Assembly (NCBI GenBank): GCA_934755305.1
Contig: CAKVLD010000036.1
Location: forward strand, 1-29,717
DNA length: 29,717 nt
Direction: 5' to 3'
DNA from: an uncultured Clostridium sp.
GTDB lineage: Bacteria > Bacillota > Clostridia > Clostridiales > Clostridiaceae
Under the pieces are notes generated by a model. The model searched no databases, was not told where the DNA came from, and saw nothing but the letters and a program-made list of their open reading frames with translations. Within the stretch, counting starts at the first letter, position 1; every line of letters starts with the position of its first letter. The translations under genes and the position numbers were made by a program. Shown here one piece after another: positions 14,201-22,629 of the stretch.

Positions 14201-15292
14201 CTATTTAACAATAAAACCAGCTGATATTCGTCTTTCCCCTAAAGGGTAAGATGGATTATTAATTACCTCACCATTAAGATACATTGTTGTAGACTTACCA
14301 CCATCTAGTTTAGCAGCATTATAACAACCTAAATTTTTCATTACAGTACGCGCCTCTTCTACTGTTGCACAAAGTCTACCACCTGGAAAATTAGAATCTA
14401 AAACCACCATTACTATCTGTCCATTTTGACGTTGTCCAATCATTGTCTTAGGTGAAGAACCTTCGTCCTTCTCAATTGGAACCTCTTTACCATTTTTAAT
14501 TAATGTAGTTGTGTAGCTTATAGCTTCTGTTACAGTATCTTTATCATTCTCCTTTTTTGCTAATAATTCTTTAACTGTTGTCTGACCTATTAACATTCTT
14601 CCTTCTTTAGTAATAGCTACAATATATTCTTCCTTATCACGATCTATATCCTGTATAATTTTCCCCTCAGACATTAGAAATCCAGTTGGAATAGCTCCAT
14701 TAGACATATGCTCTTCTTCACCTGGTTTCTGTGTAAAATAACCACCATTTATGGCAGCTACCGCATCATAATTTTCTGCAATTTGAGAAACACTTTCCCC
14801 TTCTTTGAATATTTTTGATGAAACCCCGACTTTCACCCTACTAGGATCATCAATTATTAGTGCATAGCCTTTAAATTTATCGTTTTCGTCTGATATTTGT
14901 TTTAACTCTATAGAATTATCTTTTTTGGGTGAAATTTCTATAAAACTATCATCCTTTGTAGTCATAACATTTGTAACGTAATCTATTGAATCATTAGAGG
15001 TTAATATTTCATCTATCTTTTCTTGAGATAAAAATGTTGTTGCAAGCCACTTATAATTCATTGAATCCATAGCTGTTCCCACAAACATCTTTTTTGCATT
15101 TTCAAAAGGTCCATATAGTAAAGTTAACGGAGCTGTTATTACTGAAAATACTAAAGTAAACGTTATGTACTTACATAGTGATTTATAATTTATTTTCCTC
15201 TTTTTCCTTCTAGTTCTTGATCTTTGCCCATTTCTAATATTCCTATTCTTAGGTGTTGTTCTATTTTCGGACATATTATTATTATTTGACAT
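14201..15292 (-). CDS. Phosphodiester glycosidase (NAGPA) family membrane protein
   Basis: 363 aa. An Asn/Arg/Lys-rich cytoplasmic N-terminus (~1-45), one membrane segment (about 46-63, ITFTLVFSVITAPLTLLYG), a linker, and a C-terminal NAGPA/DUF2233 domain from about residue 155. Conserved features are AAINGGYFT (about 180), the SNGAIPTGF segment (about 197), SSPKTMIGQ (about 282), and AAKLDGGKSTTMYLNG with ERRISAGFI at the end. NAGPA homologues cleave GlcNAc-phosphodiester bonds; in bacteria they act outside the cell on surface or exopolysaccharide material. I choose the ATG at 15292, 9 nt after AGGGAG; the extension to 15316 lies over the ribosome site. A clear promoter (TTGAAA, 17 bp, TATAAT) precedes it. 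First gene of a two-gene operon. Confidence 0.85.
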   Translation of the reverse strand: MSNNNNMSENRTTPKNRNIRNGQRSRTRRKKRKINYKSLCKYITFTLVFSVITAPLTLLYGPFENAKKMFVGTAMDSMNYKWLATTFLSQEKIDEILTSNDSIDYVTNVMTTKDDSFIEISPKKDNSIELKQISDENDKFKGYALIIDDPSRVKVGVSSKIFKEGESVSQIAENYDAVAAINGGYFTQKPGEEEHMSNGAIPTGFLMSEGKIIQDIDRDKEEYIVAITKEGRMLIGQTTVKELLAKKENDKDTVTEAISYTTTLIKNGKEVPIEKDEGSSPKTMIGQRQNGQIVMVVLDSNFPGGRLCATVEEARTVMKNLGCYNAAKLDGGKSTTMYLNGEVINNPSYPLGERRISAGFIVK

Positions 15293-15332
15293 TATCATAT
15301 TCTCCCTAAAACTCATTGCATTTTTATGCTAT

Positions 15333-15361
15333 ATTATACTATAAATAATATTTATTTTCAA
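15333..15361 (-). promoter_or_regulatory. Promoter of the NAGPA operon
   Basis: TTGAAA (15361-15356), 17 bp, TATAAT (15338-15333) on the minus strand; a near-consensus vegetative promoter. Confidence 0.7.
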
Positions 15362-15441
15362 TATTAACCAATACATATAATTCCACAACTGGATTTTGAA
15401 CTAAATATAATAATTTTTCAGCTAATTTTACTTTCAAAATT

Positions 15442-15472
15442 AAAAGGTGAATATCTTACAAAGATATTCACC
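15442..15472 (-). terminator. Terminator of the flavoprotein gene
   Basis: Perfect 12-bp stem (15446-15457 with 15461-15472), 3-nt loop, followed by TTTTAATTTT on the minus strand. Confidence 0.85.
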
Positions 15473-15478
15473 CATCTT

Positions 15479-16111
15479 TTATTTAATAAATGAAGTTTTT
15501 ATCTTAGTTTCTGCTGCAGGTTCTGATACTTTATCTTTACCATACTCTACAAGCTTCATAAGCCAAGCCATATTTTTACCTAATATCCTCATAGTTTGCA
15601 TACCTTCTTCATCTTTCTTAGCCTCTCCTGGTGCTCCCCCATATACTACTGGCCAATAATTTGAAGTGGGCATAATCATTTCTGTGAAACTTATAAATTT
15701 ATTCATCTCATCTACAGTCCCAACAGATCCTGCACGTCTAGCAACTGCAACACTTGCTCCAACTTTATGTCTTAAAAATCCTCCATTAGCTCCAGATATC
15801 ATAAAAACTCTATCTAAAAAAGATTTCATGTTACCATTCAATCCCGCATAATAAACTGGAGATCCAAGTATTATTCCATCTGCTTCTTTCATTTTTAAAG
15901 CCCATTCATTAACTTCATCATTAATTACACATCTATGATCCTTATTCTTAGAACATCCACCACAACATGCACATCCTCTTATAGACTTGCTACCAACATT
16001 AATAATTTCTACTTGGATATTTTCTTTTCTTAGTTCTTCTGCCACAGCATTTATAGAATCATAAGTATTCCCTTGTACTTTAGGACTACCATTAAAAGCT
16101 ACTACCTTCAT
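15479..16111 (-). CDS. Flavodoxin-like (iron-sulfur) flavoprotein, NADPH-dependent FMN reductase family
   Basis: 210 aa of flavodoxin fold. FMN phosphate loop FNGSPKVQGNT (residues ~5-15), cysteine cluster CACCGGC (about 47-53) as in small iron-sulfur flavoproteins, LGSPVYYAGLNGNMKSFLDR (about 82) that covers the isoalloxazine ring, and a tail with helical character. It would be a cytosolic electron carrier or quinone/nitro/azo-type reductase; the partner is unknown. The ATG at 16111 follows a GGGGGAA site at normal distance. It is monocistronic, with a terminator. Confidence 0.85.
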   Translation of the reverse strand: MKVVAFNGSPKVQGNTYDSINAVAEELRKENIQVEIINVGSKSIRGCACCGGCSKNKDHRCVINDEVNEWALKMKEADGIILGSPVYYAGLNGNMKSFLDRVFMISGANGGFLRHKVGASVAVARRAGSVGTVDEMNKFISFTEMIMPTSNYWPVVYGGAPGEAKKDEEGMQTMRILGKNMAWLMKLVEYGKDKVSEPAAETKIKTSFIK

Positions 16112-16250
16112 AACTATTCCCCCTAAATTTAATTAATATTACTTCTATTTTTTCTTTTTTCAACACTTGTGCACTAAACTTAAAAAATAAATTAAGTGTA
16201 TTAAAATATCTCTATCTCAACACACTTTAACACAATAAAAGAATATTTTA

Positions 16251-16415
16251 CTATATATCTTTTTTGTATACAGGACTATTCTCATAAAAGAAAGTAAACC
16301 ATGCATAGTTAATAAAAAATAAAAACCATAAATGATTTCCTGTCACAAACCCCTTAAGTCCAACTAATGAAATTAAACCTAAAAATCCTAAATACTTGTG
16401 TTTTGCAATTTGCAT
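16251..16415 (-). CDS. 54-aa membrane peptide, GF-rich
   Basis: A short gene with a strong ribosome site (AAGGGGG, 8 nt before the ATG at 16415). The product starts MQIAKHKYLGFLGLISLVGL and has a second hydrophobic, aromatic stretch (HLWFLFFINYAWFTFFY). The KYLGFLG opening and small size recall DUF3796-like peptides of Firmicutes, but I would not insist. It lies 99 nt downstream of the response-regulator gene on the same strand, with a palindrome in its leader, so it may be a target of that two-component system. Confidence 0.6.
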   Translation of the reverse strand: MQIAKHKYLGFLGLISLVGLKGFVTGNHLWFLFFINYAWFTFFYENSPVYKKDI

Positions 16416-16437
16416 ACAAAACGCCCCCTTATCTTTT

Positions 16438-16457
16438 GTATATTACAAATAATATAC
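16438..16457. promoter_or_regulatory. Palindrome in the leader of the 54-aa peptide gene
   Basis: GTATATTA and TAATATAC arms with a 4-bp spacer, about 23-42 bp upstream of the start codon. A related half-site (TACAATATACA) lies 20-40 bp further up. It could be an operator. Confidence 0.35.
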
Positions 16458-16514
16458 TTTAAGTAAAATTCTTCTTATGTATATTGTAACACTTTAGTTA
16501 ACTTTTTCATAATA

Positions 16515-17189
16515 TTATTTATAAGATTTATTGACTGAGTACTTAAGCTCTGGTCTTCCTACATTCCCAGAAGTTAATTTTACTTTTAACATCTCAATAC
16601 TTTCTAAGTAGTCCATATATTTCTTTATTGTTACATTACTTATTTTTAATTCTGCTGCTACCTCTCTTAATGTCCATATTCTATCAGAATTTTCATCTAA
16701 AAAACTAATTATTTTATCTAAAGTTCTCTTATTTAATCCTTTAGGTAAATCTTCCTTTACCTTTTTATCATAAATACTATCTATATCTTTTTGCTCTATT
16801 TCCTCATTTTTATTTAATAAATTTTCTTTTAACTTATATTTATTAATAGCATCTTCAAATCTTAAAAGCTCAAAAGGTTTTACTAAATAATCTATAGCTC
16901 CAAAAGCAAACGCTTTTTTTACTTCCTCTTTTTTATTAGCAGCTGTTATCATAATAACATCAACTAAATATGATTTATTTCTTAAAGATTCCAAAACATC
17001 CAAGCCACTTTTTTTAGGCAAATAAACATCTAACAATATTAAATTAATCTTCTCTTTCTCTATGTATTCAATAATTTGCTCTTCACTTATAACTGGTCCA
17101 AATATCTCTATATCCCCAATCTTTTCTAAATATTTTCTATTTATAAGTGCTACCATAGGATCATCTTCTACTATCAATACCTTTATCAT
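16515..17189 (-). CDS. CitB/DcuR-type response regulator
   Basis: 224 aa. Receiver domain 1-120 with the acidic pair EDD at 8-10, phospho-acceptor Asp in LILLDVYLPKKSG (about residue 54), and the Lys of YLVKPF (about 106). After a charged linker comes a helix-turn-helix (IWTLREVAAELKISNVTIKK, about 170-188). That layout is the CitB/DcuR/MalR class that controls uptake and use of citrate, malate or other dicarboxylates. The gene starts 2 nt after the kinase stop, with its ribosome site inside the kinase gene, so the pair is translationally linked. Confidence 0.9.
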   Translation of the reverse strand: MIKVLIVEDDPMVALINRKYLEKIGDIEIFGPVISEEQIIEYIEKEKINLILLDVYLPKKSGLDVLESLRNKSYLVDVIMITAANKKEEVKKAFAFGAIDYLVKPFELLRFEDAINKYKLKENLLNKNEEIEQKDIDSIYDKKVKEDLPKGLNKRTLDKIISFLDENSDRIWTLREVAAELKISNVTIKKYMDYLESIEMLKVKLTSGNVGRPELKYSVNKSYK

Positions 17190-17191
17190 TC

Positions 17192-18742
17192 CTAATCTCC
17201 TTTTAAAATAATTACCTTAAATATTTTCTTATTCTTATCCTCTATTATTTCAATACCTCCATCATATAATTCAATACGGCTTTTTACTAGATATAATCCA
17301 GTTCCTCTACCTGTTCCTTTAGATGAAACACCTTCTAAAAATATATTATTTTTTATATTCTTATCAATTTCTTTGCCATTATCTTCGACTTCCATTATTA
17401 TTTTATCCTCTTCTTCATATAGAAACACCTTAACTCTTGCTTCAATATCTTCATCACTTGTACATGCTTCAAAAGCATTTTCTATTAAATTTCCTAAAAT
17501 AGTTACTAAATCATATGAACTTACAAGCTTGTGTTTTTCCTCTAAAAAAGAGCCTTCTTTTAATTGAAAATCTATTTTTCTTTCTCTTGATACCAGTTCT
17601 CTAGATATCATTAATGCTTTTACATAAGGATCTTTTATTGTACTATATTTAATACTATCTTGTTCTTTTATCTTTTGTATCTTTTTAATAAAGTTAATAG
17701 CTTCTTTATACTCTTCTAACTCTAAAAGCCCTAAAATGACATGTAGATTATTCTTAAATTCATGAATAGTTGCTCTTAAATTTTTCACCACTTCATCTAT
17801 ACCAGTTATTTCTTTTGCTAATTTATCTATATTTTCTTTATTTTTAAATGTAATAACCATTCCATAATAAGATTTATTTTCAACAATTGAACTTAAAGTA
17901 ACAAATATTTTTTTCCCATTAATTATAAGCTCTTTCATCTCAAAACTTTTTCTATTTTCTATATATGGTTTTAATTTTTCTAATACCTTTTCTACAGGAT
18001 AATCTTTAAATAACTCACAACATACATTATTAACATCTGCTATATTATTTTCCTTATCTAAAGCTAAGATACCTTCTTTAACATTATTTAATATAATCTT
18101 TTTTTGTAAATATAACGTTGTTATATCCTCTGGCTCCATATTCAAAGTTGCTCTTTTTATAACTTTTGCAAACTTTTTTGCTAAAAATACAGATTCAATA
18201 CATGAGATAATAAATAATAATATATACATTAAACCTATACGTTTTGTCATATGGTTAATATCTGCATTAAATTTTCCTACCATAACAAAGCCTACTTGCT
18301 CTCCCTTAAAAAATACAGGCTCAAATCTTCTTAATGTAAAGCCTGCTGATCCTTCCATAAGAGAATAATATCCAACTCCTTTTTTAATAACTTTCTCATT
18401 ATCTTCATTCACATACTTCTCGCCTATTTGTTCTTCATAAATATGTGAATACTTTTCTCCAAACATATCCCCTATTACAATCAAATCAATATCAGTTAGT
18501 TCTGAGATAAACTTTTTAGTATATTCTTGAAGGGATTTATCATTTTCTCTATTAGCTAATTTTTCTGCAACCAAATAATCATTACTTATAGAAAAAGCTA
18601 CTGTTTTTAATTTATCTTTTATTTCGTCATCATATTCTTTTATACTTCCTCCATAAAATAGAACATATGATAGAAACAAAGGTATCATAGTTATTAAAAT
18701 AGCTAATATAATAATTTTATTTTCAAAACTTATTTTCTTCAT
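17192..18742 (-). CDS. CitA/DcuS-type sensor histidine kinase
   Basis: 516 aa. First membrane segment ~10-30, an outer sensing domain (~31-170, single-Cache/PASTA-like of the CitA/DcuS kinases), second membrane segment ~175-197, then a PAS domain (~215-310). The dimerisation/phosphotransfer motif is HEFKNNLHVILGLLE (about residue 330) of the CitA/SpoOB type. The ATPase domain has the N box GNLIENAFEA and G boxes VEDNGKEI and GTGRGTGLYLV. It should sense a small carboxylate outside the cell and phosphorylate the response regulator encoded next. I use the ATG at 18742 (GGGGAG 10 nt upstream); the longer frame to 18796 runs back over the ribosome site. It lies just after the dehydrogenase terminator, so the hydroxyacid dehydrogenase and AEC carrier upstream are likely targets. 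Confidence 0.9.
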   Translation of the reverse strand: MKKISFENKIIILAILITMIPLFLSYVLFYGGSIKEYDDEIKDKLKTVAFSISNDYLVAEKLANRENDKSLQEYTKKFISELTDIDLIVIGDMFGEKYSHIYEEQIGEKYVNEDNEKVIKKGVGYYSLMEGSAGFTLRRFEPVFFKGEQVGFVMVGKFNADINHMTKRIGLMYILLFIISCIESVFLAKKFAKVIKRATLNMEPEDITTLYLQKKIILNNVKEGILALDKENNIADVNNVCCELFKDYPVEKVLEKLKPYIENRKSFEMKELIINGKKIFVTLSSIVENKSYYGMVITFKNKENIDKLAKEITGIDEVVKNLRATIHEFKNNLHVILGLLELEEYKEAINFIKKIQKIKEQDSIKYSTIKDPYVKALMISRELVSRERKIDFQLKEGSFLEEKHKLVSSYDLVTILGNLIENAFEACTSDEDIEARVKVFLYEEEDKIIMEVEDNGKEIDKNIKNNIFLEGVSSKGTGRGTGLYLVKSRIELYDGGIEIIEDKNKKIFKVIILKGD

Positions 18743-18794
18743 AACATATAATCTCCCCAAACATTTCCTAAAATATAACTGCTTGTATAAGAAC

Positions 18795-18844
18795 AAAAAA
18801 GATTGCTTAATTCAATGTAATACATCAAATACAGCAATCTTTTT
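18795..18844 (-). terminator. Terminator after the dehydrogenase gene
   Basis: AAAAGATTGCT (18797-18807) pairs with AGCAATCTTTT (18833-18843) around a 25-nt loop and is followed by T6 on the minus strand. It separates the dehydrogenase from the kinase gene. Confidence 0.75.
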
Positions 18845-18864
18845 ATATATAATAATTATATCTA

Positions 18865-19863
18865 CTATGCTATTTTATTAGCACAATCTCCATTTTCCAT
18901 TAATTCCTTTAAGTTTTGATAAGAAATACTTACCATATTTTCTAAAGCTTCATCTGTATAAGATCCAACATGCGGAGTAATTAAAGCTTTTGGATAAAGA
19001 TTTACTAATTTTTCCAAGCTTTCATTTTCCAAACTTTTGCCACTTAAATCATTAAAGAATATTCCTTTTTCTCCTTCAAGCACATCTGTTCCGAATCCAC
19101 CAAGCTTACCTGTTTCTAATCCTCTAACTATAGCATCTAAATCTTGAAGCTCTCCTCTTGCAGCATTTACTAATATTGCTCCATCTTTCATTTTGTTTAT
19201 GAATTCATCGTTTATTATATGATAATTACTTCCCTTAATATATGGCATATGTACAGATATTATATCTGATTCTGCTATAACTTCATCAAAACTCTTGAAT
19301 TCTACTACTTCTTTAGCTGCATCACTTTGGAATATATCATATGCAATTACCTTAGCCCCTAGACCTTTAAATAATTTTGCAGTAGTTAAACCTATTTTAC
19401 CTGCTCCTAAGATACCAACTGTACAGTTTCTTATTTCTTTACTGAACATAAATGGATCTACTACAAAATTCTTATCCTTAGTTCTGTCTACTGTATAAGC
19501 TGTATGTCTTAATAACATCATAGCTAATGAAACTGCTAATTCTCCTATTGCATTTGGTGAATAACCTGGCACTCTTGCTACTGGTATATCTAATTCTTTA
19601 GCTGCATCTAAATCAACGTGATCAAAACCTACTGTTCTAGTTAAAAGATATTTCAATCCATTTTCCTTTAATAATTCTAAGTTTTGTCTATCCGCCATAC
19701 AGTTACCTCTAACCATTACAGCATCAGCACCTAAAGCTTCCTTAACATTTTCATGATTTAACCCTAAAGTAACTAACTTTAATTCATATCCAAAATCCTC
19801 ATTTAATTTATGGAAATATGGTACCTCTGTATCTCTAACTCCGTAACAAACTATCTTTGTCAT
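18865..19863 (-). CDS. D-2-hydroxyacid dehydrogenase (D-lactate dehydrogenase-like)
   Basis: 332-aa NAD-dependent enzyme of the D-isomer 2-hydroxyacid dehydrogenase family. It reduces a 2-oxoacid (pyruvate or a branched/aromatic 2-oxoacid) to the D-hydroxyacid. The split catalytic domain surrounds a Rossmann domain with GILGAGKIG (about residue 149). The catalytic triad is visible: Arg in NAARGELQD (about 233), Glu in TDVLEGEKG (about 262), His in TPHVGSYT (about 296). It resembles LdhA/VanH/HicDH-type proteins of clostridia; the natural substrate is not settled by sequence. I prefer the ATG at 19863 because the earlier ATG (19875) abuts the GGGAGG. It follows the AEC carrier and precedes the CitA/CitB pair, so substrate transport, reduction and sensing seem linked. 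Confidence 0.9.
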   Translation of the reverse strand: MTKIVCYGVRDTEVPYFHKLNEDFGYELKLVTLGLNHENVKEALGADAVMVRGNCMADRQNLELLKENGLKYLLTRTVGFDHVDLDAAKELDIPVARVPGYSPNAIGELAVSLAMMLLRHTAYTVDRTKDKNFVVDPFMFSKEIRNCTVGILGAGKIGLTTAKLFKGLGAKVIAYDIFQSDAAKEVVEFKSFDEVIAESDIISVHMPYIKGSNYHIINDEFINKMKDGAILVNAARGELQDLDAIVRGLETGKLGGFGTDVLEGEKGIFFNDLSGKSLENESLEKLVNLYPKALITPHVGSYTDEALENMVSISYQNLKELMENGDCANKIA

Positions 19864-19910
19864 ATTTCTGTTCATCCTCCCAAAAATTCATTTTTTCATT
19901 TGTTTTTTAT

Positions 19911-19947
19911 CAAAAATCTACCACTTTACAAACTTATAAAGTGGTAG
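19911..19947 (-). terminator. Hairpin between the AEC carrier and dehydrogenase genes
   Basis: Perfect 11-bp stem (19918-19928 with 19937-19947), 8-nt loop, followed by ATTTTTGA on the minus strand. There is little space for a promoter before the dehydrogenase, so it may be a partial terminator that lowers its expression relative to the carrier. Confidence 0.55.
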
Positions 19948-19960
19948 TAATATACTTTTT

Positions 19961-21019
19961 TTAGAATAATCCTATACTCTTTATTACTTCTAGAACAATT
20001 ATCCATATAGGCATTGCTACTACTGCTACTACTGTTGATAATAATGAACAATTTGAAGTAAATACTGCTTCTCTATCAAAACTTATAGCATATGCTGCTG
20101 CAACTGTAGCAGTTGGTGCTGCCATCATTATTACTGTTGTAGCTACTGCTGTAAATTCTATTGGTAATATTCCTGTAACATTTAATACTGCTAGTAATAC
20201 TAAATTTATTACTGGAATTAACATAACTTTGATTATACTGTATACCCAAGCATCTTTTTGAGCTACTGCTTTCTTAAATGGAACTTCTGCAAGAGTTGCC
20301 CCAATTGATAACCATGCAAGTGGTGAAGCTAATGCTTGTAAATATGTAAGTGGTTTATAAAGCCATGGTAATGTTTGATCTATTCTTAAAAATGCATAAG
20401 ATTTAACTTCTTCCTTAACTACTACATTTACTTGTGGAAGCATATCTTGGCAAAGCCATATAAATAATCCGAAGAATGTAGCTAATATAATTGGATTTAA
20501 GAAAATTTCTTTTAAATTCTTCTTTATATTTTCTTTATCCATTTTCTTTCCTGACATTTTAATAAATGCATATGAATATAAGAACACTCTGTATGCTATG
20601 TTAAATATATTTGAATACATAGTTCCTACTGCACCATATACTGCTGTAACTATTGGAGTACCAAAGAAAGTTGTTGATCCGAATATTGTTAATACTCTAT
20701 AAACATCTTGCTTGTCCCCTTTTACTTTCATATACATTAACTTAGTTATCGGGATTAAAAGAATATATATTGCAAATCCCCAAACTAATACGTTCATACC
20801 TTGTTTTAATTGTTCATTATTTATATCTTTCATAAATGATGTGAAAGCTAATGCTGGTAATGAAACTGTTAATACTACCTTTGTTAGCATCTTAGATGCT
20901 GCACTATTAAGAATTTCCTTCTTTCTTAAAAAGAATCCTAAAAGAATAATTGCTACTGATGAAAAAATTGCTCCTAGAATAGCATTATCAGTTAATGTTT
21001 TCATAATAATTTCTGCCAT
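19961..21019 (-). CDS. AEC-family transporter (auxin efflux carrier/malate permease-like)
   Basis: 352-aa polytopic protein of the auxin efflux carrier family, with hydrophobic segments in two groups around a charged loop (~185-200) and the conserved C-terminal block MMAAPTATVAAAYAISF (about residue 298). Bacterial members include malate and malonate permeases (MleP, MdcF types), so uptake or efflux of a small carboxylate is likely. The gene starts with AAGGAG 8 nt before the ATG and is the first gene before the 2-hydroxyacid dehydrogenase. The leader holds a TAACACA/TGTGTTA dyad and a promoter-like sequence. Cargo is inferred from the neighbours and could be lactate, malate or a related acid. 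Confidence 0.85.
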   Translation of the reverse strand: MAEIIMKTLTDNAILGAIFSSVAIILLGFFLRKKEILNSAASKMLTKVVLTVSLPALAFTSFMKDINNEQLKQGMNVLVWGFAIYILLIPITKLMYMKVKGDKQDVYRVLTIFGSTTFFGTPIVTAVYGAVGTMYSNIFNIAYRVFLYSYAFIKMSGKKMDKENIKKNLKEIFLNPIILATFFGLFIWLCQDMLPQVNVVVKEEVKSYAFLRIDQTLPWLYKPLTYLQALASPLAWLSIGATLAEVPFKKAVAQKDAWVYSIIKVMLIPVINLVLLAVLNVTGILPIEFTAVATTVIMMAAPTATVAAAYAISFDREAVFTSNCSLLSTVVAVVAMPIWIIVLEVIKSIGLF

Positions 21020-21044
21020 TATTTTTTCTCCTTTGTTTATTTAT

Positions 21045-21064
21045 TAACACACCAGACTGTGTTA
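21045..21064. promoter_or_regulatory. Leader dyad of the AEC carrier gene
   Basis: Perfect 7-bp arms TAACACA and TGTGTTA separated by 6 bp, between promoter and ribosome site. Candidate operator or mRNA hairpin. Confidence 0.4.
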
Positions 21065-21092
21065 TTTTATTATCAATCTCTCCACGTTTTTT

Positions 21093-21121
21093 ATTGTACA
21101 AGCTATAATATACACAAGCAA
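21093..21121 (-). promoter_or_regulatory. Promoter of the AEC carrier gene
   Basis: TTGCTT (21121-21116), 17 bp, TACAAT (21098-21093) on the minus strand. Confidence 0.4.
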
Positions 21122-21255
21122 TTATTTTAAGTTTTTAAACAATTATTTAATTTATTTAAATAAAATAAGATAATTTTATTCGTTCTCCTTTTTCTCAAAA
21201 GTCTTCAAAACAAATCATACAGTAATTTGTTAATAATTTCAACTTAAAGTTTTGT

Positions 21256-21291
21256 AAATAAAAAAGTGTCGTTTTTTATCGACACTTTTTT
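21256..21291 (-). terminator. Terminator of the unknown 203-aa gene
   Basis: Perfect 12-bp stem AAAAAAGTGTCG/CGACACTTTTTT (21260-21271 with 21280-21291) with T-rich flanks on both strands. It lies 5 nt beyond the stop codon. Confidence 0.85.
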
Positions 21292-21295
21292 CAAA

Positions 21296-21907
21296 TCATT
21301 CTCCTAGCAAAGAAAAGTATATTTTATTCTTTATTTCACTTCTTATTTCTTGAGTAATTATTATTTCAGTATCATTCATTAAATATTCCTTTAATGGATC
21401 CTCTAAAGAACTTATCTCTTCCATATTAAGTTCTTTACCTACTACTAGTTTCAAGAAACATTTTTTACACGTCTCAATAAAATTAATTTTTTTCAATATC
21501 TGAATAACTATACTACTTATAGGATACTCTCCATCTCCTATTCCTATCATTCTTTTTAATACATTCTTACTTTTCTCTTTTGAAATAATACTTTCTAATA
21601 ATAAAATATCATCTATGTCTAAAAAACTGTTACTATCTGTGTTATATAAATAACATACTCCTTCTTTTGTACCATAAAAACATTTATTATAGATCTCTTC
21701 TGTTGTAGCTATTTTAATATCTTCTTCACTTAATTCTAGTATCTTTGATAAATATTTCTCATAACTTATATATATAACTTCTACTTTATTTTTATTTAAG
21801 TTATAGTACTCTTTTGTTACTCCCCTCAATTCTTCACGTAAACAATGAAAATCATGCTTTTTATTTAATAAACAAGCCTTTTTTTCTAAAAATATTATCT
21901 TTTTCAC
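21296..21907 (-). CDS. Protein of unknown function, 203 aa
   Basis: I do not recognise a family. The chain is charged, mostly helical in character, with no signal peptide or membrane segment. It has scattered cysteines, including ETCKKCFLKLVVG (about residue 150), a CxxC that might be redox-active or bind metal. The second half (from LEDPLKEYLMNDTEIIIT) looks helical. I use the GTG at 21907, placed 6 nt after TTGGGGT; the TTG extension covers the ribosome site. It begins 33 bp after the PAP2 phosphatase gene and shares its transcript. Confidence 0.6.
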   Translation of the reverse strand: MKKIIFLEKKACLLNKKHDFHCLREELRGVTKEYYNLNKNKVEVIYISYEKYLSKILELSEEDIKIATTEEIYNKCFYGTKEGVCYLYNTDSNSFLDIDDILLLESIISKEKSKNVLKRMIGIGDGEYPISSIVIQILKKINFIETCKKCFLKLVVGKELNMEEISSLEDPLKEYLMNDTEIIITQEIRSEIKNKIYFSLLGE

Positions 21908-21940
21908 ACTAATGTACCCCAAATTCTTTTGTTTAGTTTA

Positions 21941-22474
21941 TTATTTTTTTAATTCTATATTTTTATTTACTTTTATAACTATTGATGATAATAAAACTCC
22001 TACAATCAATCCTGTTAACACATCAGAAGGAAAATGTACATACAAGTACAATCTAGAAAAGGCTATGAGAGATGCTAATATGTATGCAAAGTTACCTATC
22101 TTCTTATTCATATAAAATAGTATAGTTGCAGCTGCAAATGAACTCATAGTATGTCCAGACGGAAAAGAATAATCCATAGGTTTTTCTATTAATATCTTTA
22201 TAGTATCATTTAGATCAAATGGCCTTATTCTAGCTACAGTTGGTTTTAGAAAGATATTTCCTACTAATAAACATAGCAATAATGAAATAGATAAAAGAAC
22301 GCCATATTTTCTATACTTCTTATTAATCAATAGCAATATTGCTATTGCTATCCATATAGCTCCTCCATTTCCCAAAGTAGTTATAATAGGCATTACTACA
22401 TTTAATACAGGATTAACTAAATAATCTTGTATTAGCATCAATATATAGTTATCTAAACCTTGAATAATTGACAA
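21941..22474 (-). CDS. PAP2-family membrane phosphatase
   Basis: 177-aa membrane protein with the three PAP2 signatures: KPTVARIRP (about residue 77), PSGHTMS (about 105) and SRLYLYVHFPSD (about 140). These supply the Lys/Arg, Ser-Gly-His and Arg-His-Asp active-site residues. It removes phosphate from lipid phosphates or undecaprenyl pyrophosphate at the outer face of the membrane. The start is a TTG at 22474 with AGGAGGAG 5 nt upstream; the longer frame to 22507 extends back over the ribosome site. It is the first gene before the unknown 203-aa protein. Undecaprenyl-PP recycling or lipid phosphatase activity cannot be told apart here. Confidence 0.88.
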   Translation of the reverse strand: MSIIQGLDNYILMLIQDYLVNPVLNVVMPIITTLGNGGAIWIAIAILLLINKKYRKYGVLLSISLLLCLLVGNIFLKPTVARIRPFDLNDTIKILIEKPMDYSFPSGHTMSSFAAATILFYMNKKIGNFAYILASLIAFSRLYLYVHFPSDVLTGLIVGVLLSSIVIKVNKNIELKK

Positions 22475-22564
22475 TTTATCTCCTCCTATCCAAATAAGTT
22501 TTATCACAATATATTTTATCAGATTTTACTATTTAAGCCAAAGATTCTTTACTCGTTTTTTATG

Positions 22565-22593
22565 AACTTAAGAAAAACAACTATCATAATATA
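22565..22593 (+). promoter_or_regulatory. Sigma-K-like promoter of the collagen-like gene
   Basis: AAC (22565-22567), 17 bp, CATAATATA (22585-22593). This fits the sigma-K pattern AC-N16/17-CATANNNTA, with the ribosome site 21 bp further on. Mother-cell expression late in sporulation would suit a spore-surface product. Confidence 0.5.
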
Positions 22594-22629
22594 TTATTAC
22601 CAACTAATAAATTAGGAGTTGACTCTATT

